NCBI RefSeq assembly: GCF_007595705.1
Contig: NZ_NISY01000002.1
Location: 682,001 to 746,000 of the forward strand
Source: Streptomyces sp. SAJ15
Lineage (GTDB): Bacteria > Actinomycetota > Actinomycetes > Streptomycetales > Streptomycetaceae
Direction of reading: 5' to 3'
DNA length: 64,000 nucleotides
Shown in pieces: positions 7,983 to 20,400 of the stretch. Position 1 is the first letter of the stretch; each line of letters opens with the position of its first letter. Position numbers and translations under genes: made by a program. The notes beneath the pieces were generated by a model. That model ran no database searches, was not told where the DNA came from, and saw only the letters and a program-made list of their open reading frames with translations.

Positions 7983-8133
7983 CTGCGCGAACTCGTCGTT
8001 CCCACGGCCGTCGCGGCACGCGCCCTCGGGCTGGCCGTGTGCGGCGCGGGCTCAGGCCGCGCGGACTGTCGGTGGCGCCGGCGACACTCTCGTCGTCGGC
8101 GCCACCGCCGTCGGTGCCGACCCGATCGCCTGA
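7983..8133 (+). pseudogene. Remnant of a second MetQ/NlpA-like lipoprotein gene
   Basis: Directly after metQ, the frame beginning at CTG 7983 encodes RELVVPTAVAARALGLAVCG, a signal peptide with a lipobox-like LAVC. After one frame change near 8060 the DNA encodes GDTLVVGATAVGADPIA and stops. This mirrors metQ (lipobox, short linker, then DPLVIAASPVPHAEI). GGGGGAG lies upstream at a ribosome-site distance but the expected ATG/GTG is CTG. Only about 50 codons remain. Homology is judged by eye and is tentative. Confidence 0.4.
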
Positions 8134-8253
8134 ACCGACGTCCGCGCGGTGACGAAGCGTCAGCGAGGGCCTCACAACCGATGGGACGTGGGGCCCTTCG
8201 ATGCTGCATGCTGGGCACTTCCAATGGCCCCGGCCCTGGTAACGGAGCGACCC

Positions 8254-8892
8254 ATGACATCCACCTTCCCGGATATCTCCATCAACACGGACCGGCTGGT
8301 GCTGCGCCCGTTCGAGCTCGCGGACATCCCCGAGCTCACGGACATGATGAACGACGAACTCGTCACCGCCTGGACGCCGGTGCCCCATCCCTACACCGCC
8401 GCCGACGCCCGCGAGTGGATCACTCGGCTCGCCCCGGCCGAGCGCACCTCGGGCCGCGGCATCGTCTTCGCCGTCACGGAGTTCCTCACCCAGCGGCTGG
8501 TGGGCATCGCCCAACTGCGCAACACCGACCGGCGCTGCCTGGCCAGCGAGATCGCCTATGTCACCGCCCCCTGGGCGCGCGGCGAGGGGTACGCCTCCGA
8601 GTCCGTCCTCGCCGTGGCGGGCTGGCTCTTCCGGGACCAGAAGTTCGAACGGCTCGAGCTGCGCACGCCCGCCGACAACACCGCCGCCCAGCAGGTCGCA
8701 CAGAAGGTCGGCTGCATCAGCGAGGGCGTGCTGCGCAACGCCTGGATAGCGCGGGCCCAGACCGAGGACGGGAGCTGGACGGACATCCGCACCGACCTCA
8801 TCATCTGGAGCCTGCTCCCGGAGGACCTGGAGGGCGGCCTCGGCGAGCTGGCGGGCGAACTCGGCTACGCCGGCTTCGCGGAGTGGAGCTAG
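8254..8892 (+). CDS. GNAT family N-acetyltransferase (RimJ/RimL type)
   Basis: Predicted acetyl-CoA-dependent acetyltransferase of 212 residues. It opens with the RimJ/RimL-like pattern TDRLVLRPFELADIPELTDM, followed by IAYVTAPWARGEGYASESVL (acetyl-CoA loop near residue 115) and ELRTPADNTAAQQVAQKVGC (motif B). Proteins of this type acetylate N-termini or small amines, and the substrate here is not identifiable. ATG 8254 has GGAG nine bases upstream. It stands alone after the metQ remnant. Confidence 0.82.
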   Translation: MTSTFPDISINTDRLVLRPFELADIPELTDMMNDELVTAWTPVPHPYTAADAREWITRLAPAERTSGRGIVFAVTEFLTQRLVGIAQLRNTDRRCLASEIAYVTAPWARGEGYASESVLAVAGWLFRDQKFERLELRTPADNTAAQQVAQKVGCISEGVLRNAWIARAQTEDGSWTDIRTDLIIWSLLPEDLEGGLGELAGELGYAGFAEWS

Positions 8893-9280
8893 AGCCCCCT
8901 CCCCGGCGCCTCCGCACGCCACCCCGCGCGGAACGGACGTCCGCGCCACCTTCCGACGGCCCCGACCGCCCCGGCCCGGCCTCGGCGATCCGGCGCGGGG
9001 TGGGCGCGGGCGCGGCGCTCGTATCCGGTCGGGCGCTTCCCCGCGGTCCGGCGCTGACACGCCCCAGGGGCGTCAGCGGCACGCGGCCCGGCGCACCCTC
9101 GTGCTCCGGCGCCCGGCGACGGCCACCCCGGGCCGTCATACCCGGTCTTTCGGTCTGGACCAGCCGGGGTACGCTCACCTAGCCCCGGCGCCCGCGCGCT
9201 CTCGCCCGTGCGTCGACGCCCGGCGCCCGCTGTGCGCCGCCTCGCCACCAACCTGCGACAACCCCGGGAGACACACGACG
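8893..9280. other. Non-coding stretch upstream of the CbiE-CbiT gene
   Basis: I see no convincing gene in these 388 bases. A possible -10 (TACGCT, 9170-9175) would give a leader of about 100 bases before ATG 9281. I looked for a cobalamin riboswitch here and did not recognise its conserved boxes. The remainder is featureless GC-rich sequence. Confidence 0.4.
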
Positions 9281-10525
9281 ATGGCCGACCGCGTCACGGT
9301 GATCGGTTGGGACGGTTCCCCGCTCACGGACGCGGCTCGCTCCGCCCTCGCGGCCGCCACCCTGGTGGCCGGCGCCCCGCACCATCTGGCGCTGCCGGAG
9401 ATCCCGTCCGGCGCGGAGCGGATCACCCTCGGCAGCGTGGAGCTCGCCGCCCGCCGCATCGCCCAGCACCGCGGTTCCCCCGTGGTCCTCGCCGACGGCG
9501 ACCCGGGCTACTTCGGCGTCGTGCGCACCCTGCGCGCGCCCGAGTACGGCCTGGAGGTCGAGGTCGTGCCCGCCGTCTCCTCGGTCGCCGCCGCCTTCGC
9601 GCGGGCCGGGATGCCCTGGGACGACGCCCATGTGGTGGTCGCCCACAGCCGCGACCTGCGGCGTGCGGTCAACGTCTGCCGTGCGCACGGCAAGGTCGCC
9701 GTGCTCACCTCGCCGGGCGCCGGACCGGCCGAACTGGCGCTGCTGCTGGAGGGCGTGCACCGCACGTTCGTCATCTGTGAGGCGCTGGGCACCGCGCAGG
9801 AGCAGGTGACCGTGCTCACCTCGGACAAGGTCGCCGACCACGCCTGGCGCGATCCGAACGTCGTCATCGTCATCGGCGGCGCCGCCCCGGCCGCCTCGCC
9901 GGCGCAGGGCGCCGGATACCGCTCCAAGCAGGGCGGGGGCTGGCTGGCGGGGCGCGAGGTGGGCTACCCCGGCCCGGTGCGCGGCTGGGCGCTGCCGGCC
10001 TCCGCGTACGCCACCGTGCTGGGCGAGGGTGAGGCCCCGCAGCTGCGCGCCGCGCAACTCGCCCGTCTCGGGCCGCGCGTGGGCGACCTGGTGTGGGACA
10101 TCGGCGCGGGCAGCGGCGCGGCGGCCGTGGAGGCGGCCGGGTTCGGCGCGGCGGTCATCGCCGTCGACCGGGACCCGGAGGCGTGTCGTCGCGTCGGTGT
10201 CCTGGCCCGCCGCTTCGGCGTCCGGATGCAGATCGTGCAGGGGATCGCGCCGCAGGTGCTGGAGGACCTTCCGGAGCCGGACGTGGTGCGGGTCGGTGGC
10301 GGCGGAGCGGCCGTGGTGGCCGCCTGCGCGGCGCGTCGCCCGGAGCGGATCGTGGCGCACGCGGGCACCCGCGACGAGGCCGAGGAGATCGGCAGGGCGC
10401 TCGCCGACGGGGGATATGGCGTGGAATGCGCCCTGTTGCAGTCGGTGGAGCTGGACACCCGCGTGTGGGCGGAGCGCGAACGCGCCGTCGGCTTCTTGTT
10501 GTGCGGTCACCGGCCTCACCCCTGA
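9281..10525 (+). CDS. cobL: Precorrin-6Y C5,15-methyltransferase (CbiE-CbiT fusion, decarboxylating)
   Basis: Bifunctional corrin-ring enzyme of 414 residues in the cobalamin pathway. It methylates C5 and C15 and decarboxylates precorrin-6B using SAM. The N-terminal half is a CbiE tetrapyrrole methylase (VTVIGWDGSPL at the start, then LADGDPGYFGV). The C-terminal half from about residue 220 is a CbiT methyltransferase with the SAM loop DIGAGSGAAAVEAA (about 273). ATG 9281 has GGAG ten bases upstream. The next genes, bluB-cobT and cysG, belong to the same tetrapyrrole pathways. Confidence 0.9.
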   Translation: MADRVTVIGWDGSPLTDAARSALAAATLVAGAPHHLALPEIPSGAERITLGSVELAARRIAQHRGSPVVLADGDPGYFGVVRTLRAPEYGLEVEVVPAVSSVAAAFARAGMPWDDAHVVVAHSRDLRRAVNVCRAHGKVAVLTSPGAGPAELALLLEGVHRTFVICEALGTAQEQVTVLTSDKVADHAWRDPNVVIVIGGAAPAASPAQGAGYRSKQGGGWLAGREVGYPGPVRGWALPASAYATVLGEGEAPQLRAAQLARLGPRVGDLVWDIGAGSGAAAVEAAGFGAAVIAVDRDPEACRRVGVLARRFGVRMQIVQGIAPQVLEDLPEPDVVRVGGGGAAVVAACAARRPERIVAHAGTRDEAEEIGRALADGGYGVECALLQSVELDTRVWAERERAVGFLLCGHRPHP

Positions 10526-10729
10526 CCTCGCGCCGGTACCGCGGCAGGTAGGCTGGCGGATCGTTGTACCGCCTGTTCCGCCGCCCGACGTTCGGAGCTT
10601 TGTTCGTCAATGGGCGGAATGCGCCCCCTCCTTGATGGCGTTGCGGTATGGCAGGACCAGGAACGTGCAACGTGCCGCGCACCGCGCACGCTCGTTCTTG
10701 CTGTAGGCGGAATTGAAGGAGCACTAGCG

Positions 10730-10746
10730 ATGGGCGAGGGGAACGC

Positions 10747-10750
<4 letters not shown>
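10730..10750 (+). CDS. Six-codon upstream ORF (MGEGNA) coupled to bluB-cobT
   Basis: ATG 10730 is preceded at eight bases by a strong ribosome site (GAAGGAG, 10715-10721). It encodes MGEGNA, and its TGA overlaps the ATG of the next gene as ATGA (10747-10750). The large fusion gene has its own weaker site (GAGGGGAA) inside this mini-ORF. Translational coupling is the simplest reading. Expression is unproven. Confidence 0.4.
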
Positions 10751-15246
<4,496 letters not shown>

Positions 15247-15531
15247 CCCGACCTGACCCCGGCCGGGCCCGGCCCCGCCGCGGTGTGCGCCTCGCGCCGC
15301 CGTGTGCGGTGGGTCGGTCCCGATCCGTGGTGGGCCGGGCCCCGCCCCCTCACGCCGTCTCCCGGCCATCCCCGAGGGGCCTGCCGACGGGGGCGGGTGT
15401 TCCCGGGGATCGGGCCCCGGGTACGGGGACGGTCGGGCCCCGGCCGCAGGCCGTAGGGTGGGGCCCACACCTGACCTGCCGCTTCAGCGCCGCAGCGGCC
15501 AGCGCCACCGTATGAGGAGAGCCGCACCGCC

Positions 15532-16752
15532 ATGCCCGAGAACTCCGCTTACCCCGTTGGCCTGCGCCTGACCGGTCGGCGTGTCGTCGTGCTCGGCGGC
15601 GGTCAGGTCGCGCAGCGTCGACTCCCCGCACTGATCGCGGCCGGCGCGGACATCCTGCTGGTCTCCCCGTCGGCCACCGCGTCCGTGGAGGCGATGGTGG
15701 ACGCCGGAGAGCTCCGTTGGGAGCGCCGCCGCTACCGGGACGGCGACTTCGAGGGCGCCTGGTACGCCCTGATCACCACCGACGACCCGGAGGCCAACGC
15801 GGCGGCGTCGGCGGAGGCCGAGGCGCGCCGGGTGTGGTGTGTGCGCTCCGACGACGCCGAGGCCGCCTCGGCGTGGACGCCCGCCACCGGGCGCAGCGAG
15901 GGTGTGACGGTGGCCGTGCTGACCGGGCGCGACCCCCGCCGGAGCGCCGCGGTGCGGGACGCGGTGGTCGAGGGGCTGCGGGACGGCACCCTCGCGGCGC
16001 CGCACCGCAGGACCCGGGTGCCGGGGGTGGCGCTGGTCGGCGGCGGTCCGGGCGACCCGGACCTGATCACGGTGCGCGGGCGACGGCTGCTGGCCGAGGC
16101 GGACGTGGTGATCGCCGACCGGCTGGGCCCGAGGGACCTGCTGGACGAACTGCCGCCGCATGTCGAGGTGATCGACGCGGCGAAGATCCCGTACGGCCGT
16201 TTCATGGCCCAGGAGGCCATCAACAACGCGCTGATCGAGCACGCCAAGGCGGGCAAGGCCGTGGTGCGACTCAAGGGCGGCGACCCGTTCGTCTTCGGTC
16301 GGGGGCTGGAGGAGGTCGAGGCGCTGGCCGAGGCCGGCATCGCCTGCACCGTGGTCCCCGGCATCTCCAGCTCCATCAGCGTGCCGGGCGCGGTGGGGAT
16401 CCCGGTCACCCACCGCGGCGTGGCCCACGAGTTCACCGTGGTCAGCGGGCACGTCGCCCCCGACGACCCGCGTTCGCTGGTGGACTGGTCGGCGCTGGCC
16501 AGGCTGCGCGGCACCCTGGTGCTGCTCATGGCGGTGGAGAAGATAGCCGCCATCGCCGCCGCGCTGATCGAGCACGGCAAGGAGGCGGACACCCCGGTCG
16601 CCGTGGTCCAGGAGGGCACCACCGCGTCCCAGCGGCGCGTGGACGCGACCCTGGCGACGGTGGGGGAGACGGTGGTGGCGGAGGGCGTGCGGCCGCCGGC
16701 GGTCATCGTGATCGGCGACGTCGTCGCGCTGGGCTCCGACCCGCTCAAGTAA
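15532..16752 (+). CDS. cysG: CysG-type siroheme synthase: precorrin-2 dehydrogenase + uroporphyrinogen-III methyltransferase
   Basis: Makes precorrin-2 and oxidises it toward sirohydrochlorin, feeding both siroheme and cobalamin. The 406-residue protein has an N-terminal NAD-binding domain (VVVLGGGQVAQRRLPALI, about residues 18-35) and a C-terminal SUMT methylase (VALVGGGPGDPDLITVRG at about 164, VVRLKGGDPFVFGRG, VVPGISSSISVPG). ATG 15532 has GAGGAG about 13 bases upstream. It follows bluB-cobT after 285 bases containing a possible -10 (TAGGGT near 15454). Confidence 0.9.
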   Translation: MPENSAYPVGLRLTGRRVVVLGGGQVAQRRLPALIAAGADILLVSPSATASVEAMVDAGELRWERRRYRDGDFEGAWYALITTDDPEANAAASAEAEARRVWCVRSDDAEAASAWTPATGRSEGVTVAVLTGRDPRRSAAVRDAVVEGLRDGTLAAPHRRTRVPGVALVGGGPGDPDLITVRGRRLLAEADVVIADRLGPRDLLDELPPHVEVIDAAKIPYGRFMAQEAINNALIEHAKAGKAVVRLKGGDPFVFGRGLEEVEALAEAGIACTVVPGISSSISVPGAVGIPVTHRGVAHEFTVVSGHVAPDDPRSLVDWSALARLRGTLVLLMAVEKIAAIAAALIEHGKEADTPVAVVQEGTTASQRRVDATLATVGETVVAEGVRPPAVIVIGDVVALGSDPLK

Positions 16753-16816
16753 CCGCCGGTGACGCGGGCCCGTGGCCGGCGTTGGCACCACAACCAGGAC
16801 AAGGCAGTATCACCCT

Positions 16817-17635
16817 GTGGCTGAACTCATCACCATCGAGGACGCGGACGACCCGCGGCTGAGCGACTACGTCGGGCTGACCGACGTCGAACTGCGGCGC
16901 CGGCGCGAGCCGGAAGAGGGCCTGTTCATCGCCGAGGGCGAGAAGGTGATCCGGCGGGCCCGTCAGGCCGGGTACGAGATGCGCTCGATGCTCCTCTCGG
17001 CGAAGTGGGTCGATGTGATGCGGGACGTCATCGACGAGGTCCCCGCTCCCGTCTACGCGGTCAGCCCCGCGGTGGCCGAGCGCGTGACCGGCTACCACGT
17101 GCACCGCGGCGCGCTCGCCTCGATGCGGCGCAAGCCGCTGCCGGGCGCGGCGGAACTCCTCGCCACCGCGCGGCGCGTCGTCATCCTGGAGTCCGTCAAC
17201 GACCACGCCAACATCGGCGCCGTGTACCGCAGCGCGGCGGCGCTGGGCATGGACGCGGTGCTGCTCTCCCCGGACTGCGCGGACCCGCTCTACCGGCGGT
17301 CGGTCAAGGTGTCGATGGGCGCCGTCTTCTCCGTCCCGTACGCGCGTCTGGAGACCTGGCCGCGGGGCCTGGACGCGGTCCGTGACGCCGGGTTCAGCCT
17401 GCTCGCGCTGACCCCGGACGCGAAGGCCACGGCCATCGACGAGGCCGCCCCGCACCGACTGGAGCGGGTCGCCCTGATGCTGGGCGCGGAGGGCGACGGG
17501 CTGTCCCGCCAGGCCCTGATGGCCGCTGACGAGTGGGTGCGCATCCCGATGGCGCACGGCGTCGACTCGCTCAACGTGGGCGCCGCGGCCGCCGTCGCGT
17601 TCTACGCGGTCACCTCGGGACGCCCGAGCGACTGA
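16817..17635 (+). CDS. SpoU-type (TrmH family) RNA 2'-O-methyltransferase
   Basis: Predicted SAM-dependent ribose methyltransferase acting on rRNA or tRNA, 272 residues. The N-terminal substrate-binding part contains LFIAEGEKVIRRA. The knotted SPOUT domain has motif 1 ESVNDHANIGAVYRSAAALG (about 131), motif 2 VALMLGAEGDGLS and motif 3 IPMAHGVDSLNVGAAAAVAF. GTG 16817 (MAELITIEDADDPRL) is the start. The target nucleotide cannot be told. It sits 64 bases after cysG and may be co-transcribed. Confidence 0.87.
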   Translation: MAELITIEDADDPRLSDYVGLTDVELRRRREPEEGLFIAEGEKVIRRARQAGYEMRSMLLSAKWVDVMRDVIDEVPAPVYAVSPAVAERVTGYHVHRGALASMRRKPLPGAAELLATARRVVILESVNDHANIGAVYRSAAALGMDAVLLSPDCADPLYRRSVKVSMGAVFSVPYARLETWPRGLDAVRDAGFSLLALTPDAKATAIDEAAPHRLERVALMLGAEGDGLSRQALMAADEWVRIPMAHGVDSLNVGAAAAVAFYAVTSGRPSD

Positions 17636-17665
17636 GGCCGCGGGCAGCGAGGGGCTCCGCCGCCG

Positions 17666-19030
17666 TCACACCGGGTCGGCGGCGGAGTCGTCCGGCAGGG
17701 GCCGCGGGGAGGCGACGCCGTACGGGGCGTCGGGCGCCGCGGGTGCCTGGTGCGTCAGTCCACCGAGCCCCCGGGTCGGGCCCTCGCAGCCCTGCGCCGC
17801 CGCGATGCCCAGCGCCGCCAACAGCGTCACCACGACGAACACCACCAGTCGCTGGCGCAGCAACCGGCGGTCGGGGCCGGCCGGCCGGCGCGCGCCGGAG
17901 CCGGTGCGGACGGTGCGCGCGGGGGGTCGCGTGGAGCCGCTACGGCCCGGCGCGCGTTTGCCGGCCCGCGCCGGGGTGCCGGCGCCGCCGCGCTCGGGAC
18001 CGGAACGGCCGCCGGTGCGCGGGGAGGACGGCCGCTGGGACGAGGGTCGTTGCGCGGCGGCCCGTGAACCGTGGTGCGGCCGGGTGGGCGACGGGCCCTC
18101 CGCGCCGCGCTCGGTGCGCTGACGCGCGTACTCGTCGGCGCGCTGCCCGGTCGGCCGCTCCGACGGGGAGCGGGGGCCCGGCGGCCGCGGATCCGACAGC
18201 CCGTGCCCGTGCGCCTCGCGGGCCGCGATCTCCTTCAACCGCAGCGACAGCTGGAGCGTGCTCGGCCGCTCGTCCGGGTCCTTGGCCAGACACGCGTGGA
18301 TCAGCGGGGCCAGCGCGTCGGGCACGCCGTGCAGCTGCGGCTCCTCGTGCACCACCCGGTACAGCATCACCTCGGAACTCCCGTGCCCGAAGGGCGAGTC
18401 CGCGGTGCAGGCGTAGGCGAGCGTGGCGCCCAGCGAGAAGACGTCCGTGGCGGGGGTGACCGCCGCGCCGCGCACCTGCTCGGGGGCGAGGAAGCCGGGG
18501 GATCCGACCGCCGTGCCGACGTGGGTGAGGGTGCTGGCGCCGGTCGCCCAGGCGATGCCGAAGTCGATGATCCGCGGGCCCTTGGGGGACAGCAGGATGT
18601 TCGACGGCTTGAGGTCGCGGTGCACCACGCCCGCGTCGTGCACCGCCAACAGCCCCTCGGCCAGCGCCGAGCCGACCGCCGCGACCTCCGCCGCGGGCAG
18701 CGGCCCGTCCTCGTTGACCTTGTCGTGCAGGGAGGGGCCGGGGACGTACTGGGTGGCGAACCACGGGCGGTCCGCCTCGAGATCGGCCGCCACCAGCCGG
18801 GCCGTACAGCCGCCGCGGATCCGCCGCGCGGCCGACACCTCGCGGGCGAACCGCGAACGGAACTCCTGGTCCTCGGCGAGATCCGGTCGGATCACCTTCA
18901 GCGCGACGCGCTGCCCGCGGCGGTCGGAGCCGAGGTAGACCACGCCCATCCCGCCCGCGCCGAGCCGCCGGTGGAGCCGGAACGAGCCGACGACACGCGG
19001 GTCCTCGCGTCGGAGCCGCATCATCGCCAT
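17666..19030 (-). CDS. Membrane-anchored Ser/Thr protein kinase (PknB-like kinase domain, no PASTA)
   Basis: Phosphorylates Ser/Thr on unknown proteins. The 454-residue protein starts with an intact kinase domain (about 14-275): glycine loop GAGGMGVVYLG, VALKVI lysine, catalytic VHRDLKPSNILL, IIDFGIA metal-binding loop and GSPGFLAPEQ. A roughly 115-residue Pro/Arg/Ser-rich juxtamembrane linker follows, then one helix (about 393-412) and a short outside tail of about 40 residues. There are no PASTA or other sensor domains. ATG 19030 has AGGGGAC upstream. It converges on the SpoU gene. Confidence 0.9.
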   Translation of the reverse strand: MAMMRLRREDPRVVGSFRLHRRLGAGGMGVVYLGSDRRGQRVALKVIRPDLAEDQEFRSRFAREVSAARRIRGGCTARLVAADLEADRPWFATQYVPGPSLHDKVNEDGPLPAAEVAAVGSALAEGLLAVHDAGVVHRDLKPSNILLSPKGPRIIDFGIAWATGASTLTHVGTAVGSPGFLAPEQVRGAAVTPATDVFSLGATLAYACTADSPFGHGSSEVMLYRVVHEEPQLHGVPDALAPLIHACLAKDPDERPSTLQLSLRLKEIAAREAHGHGLSDPRPPGPRSPSERPTGQRADEYARQRTERGAEGPSPTRPHHGSRAAAQRPSSQRPSSPRTGGRSGPERGGAGTPARAGKRAPGRSGSTRPPARTVRTGSGARRPAGPDRRLLRQRLVVFVVVTLLAALGIAAAQGCEGPTRGLGGLTHQAPAAPDAPYGVASPRPLPDDSAADPV

Positions 19031-19084
19031 GTTGTCCGTCCCCTACCTCCGGTGGGGAGGCCCCACTCCGCTGCCGTCCGTCTG

Positions 19085-19255
19085 ATGTGCCCCAGCTTAC
19101 GGATTGACGGCCCGTCGCGCTGCGAGGCCGCGCATGCGTCGGCCGATGGATTGTCGGTGGTGCGTGGGATCCTCGAAGAAGCGGTCGGAGAGGCGGACGT
19201 CGAGCTCCGGTCCGTGACGCGAGATCTCAAGCGGCCGTCTGCGAAGGGGGATTGA
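19085..19255 (+). CDS. Possible small protein, 56 residues
   Basis: An open frame ending four bases before the next gene. Its second half reads like a folded amphipathic segment (VVRGILEEAVGEADVELRSV), with moderately coding-like third positions. No ribosome site is visible before ATG 19085, and an internal GTG near 19158 is an alternative. It lies in the divergent gap before the kinase gene. I do not recognise it and it may be a chance ORF. Confidence 0.25.
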   Translation: MCPSLRIDGPSRCEAAHASADGLSVVRGILEEAVGEADVELRSVTRDLKRPSAKGD

Positions 19256-19259
19256 CGCC

Positions 19260-19592
19260 ATGAAGGGTGATCGTGTGGAGATAGTCGTGGACGCCGGAGA
19301 CACGACGCGGACATATGAGGTGGTCGCGGACAGGGCGGGCCGGCGGGTCGAGACAGCTGTGCGACGGGGCGTGGTGGAAGTGAGCGAAGTCACCCGCAGC
19401 GGCGGCGTCGTGCGCACCGCGCGCTTCATGGCCAACCGGGTGCTGGCGCTCGTCGAGCACCCCGTGCCGCGGACCGAGGAGAGCGAGCGGGAGGGCCGTG
19501 CGGCCGGCGCCGCCGGGGGGCGAAGCGGAGGCGCGGCGGGCGGCGGCGGGGACGCCCCGGGGCGTCCCCTCGGGGAAGACCCGGGGACCTGA
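19260..19592 (+). CDS. Conserved hypothetical protein, 110 residues
   Basis: Unrecognised small cytoplasmic protein. The first 65 residues look folded (DRVEIVVDAGDTTRTYEVVA, then VVEVSEVTRSGGVVRTARFM, mainly beta-strand pattern). The last 45 are Gly/Ala/Glu-rich and probably disordered. ATG 19260 is preceded by GAAGGGGG. It diverges from the Ser/Thr kinase gene, a common place for kinase partners, but no link can be shown from sequence. Confidence 0.6.
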   Translation: MKGDRVEIVVDAGDTTRTYEVVADRAGRRVETAVRRGVVEVSEVTRSGGVVRTARFMANRVLALVEHPVPRTEESEREGRAAGAAGGRSGGAAGGGGDAPGRPLGEDPGT

Positions 19593-19781
19593 CCCGGCAT
19601 CTCCACCCAGGGGAGTAGGCCAAGCGGGCTCACCTCATCCTCCCGTAGGCCCGCCAAGCGGTACGAAGGCATGACGCCAGGCCCGCCGCACGCGCCTACT
19701 GTTGAGGTCAAGCGGCGGGCGGCAGCACTCGTCCCCCGAGGTCAGACGCTCGCCGCGACAGATGTGACAGAAGGAGGGACG

Positions 19782-19988
19782 ATGGCGGACACCGCGACGC
19801 GCACGGTGATCCAGACGCGTAAGCGCCGGATCCTCAGCGCGCTCGACGGCCGGGAGTCCGGCACCCGCCATCCCCTGGTCGCGGCCGCCATGGTGCTGCC
19901 GCTGGCCACCCTCCTCGCTGTCGTGTTCGGCGGCTGGGAAGCCGTCGTCACACAGGCGTCGTCCGTGGCCGGAATACTGGGGCGCTGA
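19782..19988 (+). CDS. Small single-helix membrane protein, 68 residues
   Basis: A basic N-terminus (IQTRKRRILSAL) is followed by one predicted transmembrane helix (about residues 32-52, VAAAMVLPLATLLAVVFGGW). ATG 19782 has a strong AAGGAGG site five bases upstream, which supports translation. It is followed by two terminator-like hairpins. The function is unknown. Confidence 0.6.
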   Translation: MADTATRTVIQTRKRRILSALDGRESGTRHPLVAAAMVLPLATLLAVVFGGWEAVVTQASSVAGILGR

Positions 19989-19998
19989 TCGCGCCCCG

Positions 19999-20021
19999 GG
20001 CCCGGGAGAGCGGCCCGGGCC
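19999..20021 (+). terminator. GC-rich hairpin after the small membrane protein gene
   Basis: GGCCCGGG (19999-20006) pairs with CCCGGGCC (20014-20021) around a 7-base loop, 11 bases after the stop codon. No T tract follows. Confidence 0.55.
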
Positions 20022-20073
20022 GGGGACTTCCGGCCATGACCCCGTGGGGACGGGGGTGCGGCGGACGGCACGC

Positions 20074-20105
20074 ATGGCCGGGCGGCTGGGGAGCCGCCCG
20101 GCCAT
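20074..20105. terminator. Strong perfect hairpin, 14-bp stem
   Basis: ATGGCCGGGCGGCT (20074-20087) pairs perfectly with AGCCGCCCGGCCAT (20092-20105) around GGGG. It is probably the main terminator after the small membrane protein and would work in either direction. Confidence 0.65.
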
Positions 20106-20153
20106 CATGCGTTTCCGGGCCCCGAGTGGTTCGCGCCCCGGACGGCCCGGCGT

Positions 20154-20220
20154 GCGTGAGACCCGTGGCGATGTGAGGCCCGTTGCGACGTGAGGCCCGT
20201 TGCGACGTCCGGCCCTTTCG
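20154..20220. repeat. 17-bp tandem repeat, about four copies
   Basis: Units at 20170-20186 and 20187-20203 differ by one base (GAYGTGAGGCCCGTTGC). Diverged units flank them at 20154-20169 and 20204-20220. They lie in the 412-base gap before the APH-like gene, about 180 bases upstream of its start. The rest of that gap holds two hairpins and no gene. Confidence 0.75.
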
Positions 20221-20400
20221 TGAGGCGAGTGACGTATGCGGTGCGCCCCGGTGTGGGGGCGCCCTGGTTCGCGAGGAGCCGTCGGGGCCGGTAGGTAGGA
20301 TCCGGGCGCGCCGGCGTGACGTGGCATGGCGCAGAGGCGGGTGCGCCGCGCTGGGGCGCGTTCGTGATGTGCGAGACACGGGAGCCGGGGGACTGGGGAA

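Noticed and set aside
8893..10746. Cobalamin riboswitch upstream of the cobalamin genes
   Set aside because: I could not recognise the conserved B12-box sequences in either upstream gap. A covariance-model search would settle it.
20154..20220. Could the short tandem repeats be a CRISPR array?
   Set aside because: Units abut directly with no unique spacers and no cas genes are present. The same holds for the 23-bp and 60-bp arrays.
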